Origin: Mesostigma viride
Lineage: Eukaryota > Streptophyta > Mesostigmatophyceae > Mesostigmatales > Mesostigmataceae
DNA: 64,000 nucleotides
Assembly (NCBI GenBank): GCA_009746045.1
Contig: RPFO01000594.1
Coordinates: forward strand, 354,501 to 418,500
Direction of reading: 5' to 3'
Part shown: piece by piece, positions 61,934 to 64,000 of the stretch
Position numbering within the stretch: position 1 is the first letter of the stretch
Layout: each line of letters begins with the position of its first letter
Position numbers and translations under genes: made by a program
The notes under the pieces: generated by a model
Told to the model about the DNA's origin: nothing
The model's database searches: none
Seen by the model: only the letters and a program-made list of their open reading frames with translations

Positions 61934-64000
61934 GTGCGGGTGCTGGGCGTGTTTTGCTCCCAATCACGGATCAGCTGGAAGGAGCTGCTTGAGATTACAG
62001 TGGTCATCACTGCGTCGCCCGCGCATGGCTGTTTACTGTGGTACTGTACTGTGGTAGTGGTGTAGTGTGCTGTGGTAGTGGTGTAGTGTGCTGTGGTGGT
62101 GGTGTAGGGTACTGTGGTAGTGGTGTAGTGTGCTGTGGTGGTGGTGTAGGGTACTGTGGTAGTGGTGTAGTGTGCTGTGGTGGTGGTGTAGGGTGCTGTG
62201 GTAGTGGTGTAGTGTGCTGTGGTGGTGGTGTAGGGTACTGTGGTAGTGGTGTAGTGTGCTGTGGTAGTGGTGTAGTGTGCTGTGGTGGTGGTGTAGTGTG
62301 GTGTGGTAGTGGTGTAGTGTGCTGTGGTGGTGGTGTAGTGTGCTGTGGTAGTGGTGTGGTGTGCTGTGGTGGTGGTGTAGTGTGCTGTGGTAGTGGTGTA
62401 GTGTGCTGTGGTGGTGGTGTAGTGTGGTGTGGTAGTGGTGTAGTGTGCTGTGGTGGTGGTGTAGTGTGCTGTGGTAGTGGTGTAGTGTGCTGTGGTAGTG
62501 GTGTAGGGTGCTGTGGTGGTGGTGTAGTGTGCTGTGGTAGTGGTGTAGGGTGCTGTGGTAGTGGTGTAGTGTGCTGTGGTGGTGGTGTAGTGTGCTGTGG
62601 TGGTGGTGTAGTGTACTGTGGTAGTGGTGTAGTGTGCTGTGGTAGTGGTGTAGGGTACTGTGGTAGTGGTGTGGTGTGCTGTGGTGGTGGTGTAGTGTGC
62701 TGTGGTGGTGGTGTAGTGTGCTGTGGTAGTGGTGTAGTGTGCTGTGGTAGTGGTGTAGTGTGCTGTGGTGGTGGTGTAGTGTGCTGTGGTGGTGGTGTAG
62801 TGTGCTGTGGTAGTGGTGTAGTGTGCTGTGGTAGTGGTGTAGTGTGCTGTGGTGGTGGTGTAGTGTGCTGTGGTGGTGGTGTAGTGTGCTGTGGTAGTGG
62901 TGTAGTGTGCTGTGGTGGTGGTGTAGTGTGCTGTGGTGGTGGTGTAGTGTGCTGTGGTAGTGGTGTAGTGTGCTGTGGTAGTGGTGTAGTGTGCTGTGGT
63001 AGTGGTGTAGTGTGCTGTGGTGGTGGTGTAGTGTGCTGTGGTAGTGGTGTAGTGTGCTGTGGTGGTGGTGTAGTGTGCTGTGGTAGTGGTGTAGTGTACT
63101 GTGGTGGTGGTGTAGTGTGCTGTGGTAGTGGTGTAGTGTGCTGTGGTAGTGGTGTGGTGTGCTGTGGTAGTGGTGTAGTGTGCTGTGGTAGTGGTGTAGT
63201 GTGCTGTGGTAGTGGTGTAGTGTGCTGTGGTAGTGGTGTAGTGTGCTGTGGTAGTGGTGTAGTGTGCTGTGGTAGTGGTGTAGTGTGCTGTGGTAGTGGT
63301 GTAGTGTGCTGTGGTAGTGGTGTAGTGTGCTGTGGTAGTGGTGTAGTGTGCTGTGGTAGTGGTGTGGTGTGCTGTGGTAGTGGTGTAGTGTGCTGTGGTA
63401 GTGGTGTAGTGTGCTGTGGTAGTGGTGTAGTGTGCTGTGGTAGTGGTGTAGTGTGCTGTGGTAGTGGTGTAGTGTGCTGTGGTAGTGGTGTAGGGTGCTG
63501 TGGTGGTGGTGTAGTGTGCTGTGGTAGTGGTGTAGTGTGCTGTGGTAGTGGTGTAGTGTGCTGTGGTAGTGGTGTAGTGTGCTGTGGTAGTGGTGTGGTG
63601 TGCTGTGGTAGTGGTGTAGTGTGCTGTGGTGGTGGTGTAGTGTGCTGTGGTAGTGGTGTAGTGTGCTGTGGTAGTGGTGTAGTGTGCTGTGGTAGTGGTG
63701 TGGTGTGCTGTGGTAGTGGTGTAGTGTGCTGTGGTAGTGGTGTAGTGTGCTGTGGTGGTGGTGTAGGGTACTGTGGTAGTGGTGTAGTGTGCTGTGGTAG
63801 TGGTGTAGTGTGCTGTGGTGGTGGTGTAGTGTGCTGTGGTAGTGGTGTAGTGTACTGTGGTAGTGGTGTAGTGTGCTGTGGTAGTGGTGTAGTGTGCTGT
63901 GGTGGTGGTGTAGGGTGCTGTGGTGGTGGTGTAGGGTGCTGTGGTAGTGGTGTAGTGTGCTGTGGTAGTGGTGTAGTGTGCTGTGGTGGTGGTGTAGTGT
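61934..64000 (+). repeat. 21-bp satellite in kinesin intron 4, runs off the window
   Basis: After about 100 bp of unique intron, at least 90 units of a 21-bp repeat built on GTGTGCTGTGGTAGTGGTGT occupy 62040-64000. Two main unit types differ at one position (GTAGTGG versus GTGGTGG), with TGCTG/TACTG and TAGTG/TAGGG variants. The pattern of variants is non-random in places. The strand bias is extreme: nearly no C on the plus strand except in GCTG. Exon 5 must lie beyond it. Confidence 0.95.

Overview
The window is eukaryotic nuclear DNA, most likely from a green-lineage alga with a large, repeat-rich genome. Two things point there. The only host gene I can recognise, at the right-hand end, is a kinesin-14 of the plant KAC/KCA (actin-based chloroplast movement) type, with four visible exons joined by GT-AG introns. 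The transposable elements are a Ty3/gypsy chromovirus, a Ty1/copia element, a plant-type CACTA/EnSpm element and L1-like retroposons. The exact taxon cannot be fixed from the sequence. A chlorophyte or prasinophyte-like alga is a guess, based on the GC-rich third codon positions of the kinesin.

Layout. 1-3.8 kb holds old dispersed repeats and a LINE ORF1 remnant. 4144-20283 is one chromovirus on the minus strand: LTRs of 668 and 671 bp, TSD CCTTG, inserted into the RNase H region of an older copia copy. It has lost its reverse transcriptase. It carries an extra ORF downstream of the chromodomain, and is itself interrupted by a 4.9-kb TIR element inserted at TA (5941-10858) and by a tandem pair of related 1.4- and 0.6-kb inserts bounded by GAA (14304-16296). 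20965-23110 is a decayed LINE (endonuclease plus reverse transcriptase).

23188-35200 is a 12-kb CACTA element with 14-bp TIRs, subterminal repeat arrays, a multi-exon TNP2-like transposase on the minus strand and a second multi-exon gene on the plus strand. A full-length 2-kb ORF1-only retroposon has inserted into it (32609-34611, 12-bp TSD). 35.3-46.5 kb is a thicket of ORF1-type retroposons and MITEs. Several copies have proper target-site duplications and a conserved 3' hairpin followed by a TTAA-rich tail. 46547-54069 is a young, nearly intact copia element (677-bp LTRs differing at three positions, TSD TATAC) sitting inside one of these retroposons.

54.6-64 kb is the start of the kinesin gene, with introns full of tandem repeats and decayed copies of neighbouring exon ends. 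The last 2 kb is a 21-bp satellite inside intron 4.

The most unusual signals are: (1) the young copia element, which has a protease-like domain between integrase and reverse transcriptase, an extra 5' ORF, a UGA-CGG leaky stop between gag and pol, and a possible -1 slippery site in gag; (2) repeated 4-bp TTAA-type micro-insertions in old retroposons, whose removal restores the ancestral reading frame; (3) an ORF1-only (HAL1-like) retroposon family with a conserved 3' stem-loop; (4) mutually exclusive hairpins in the leader of the CACTA transposase.
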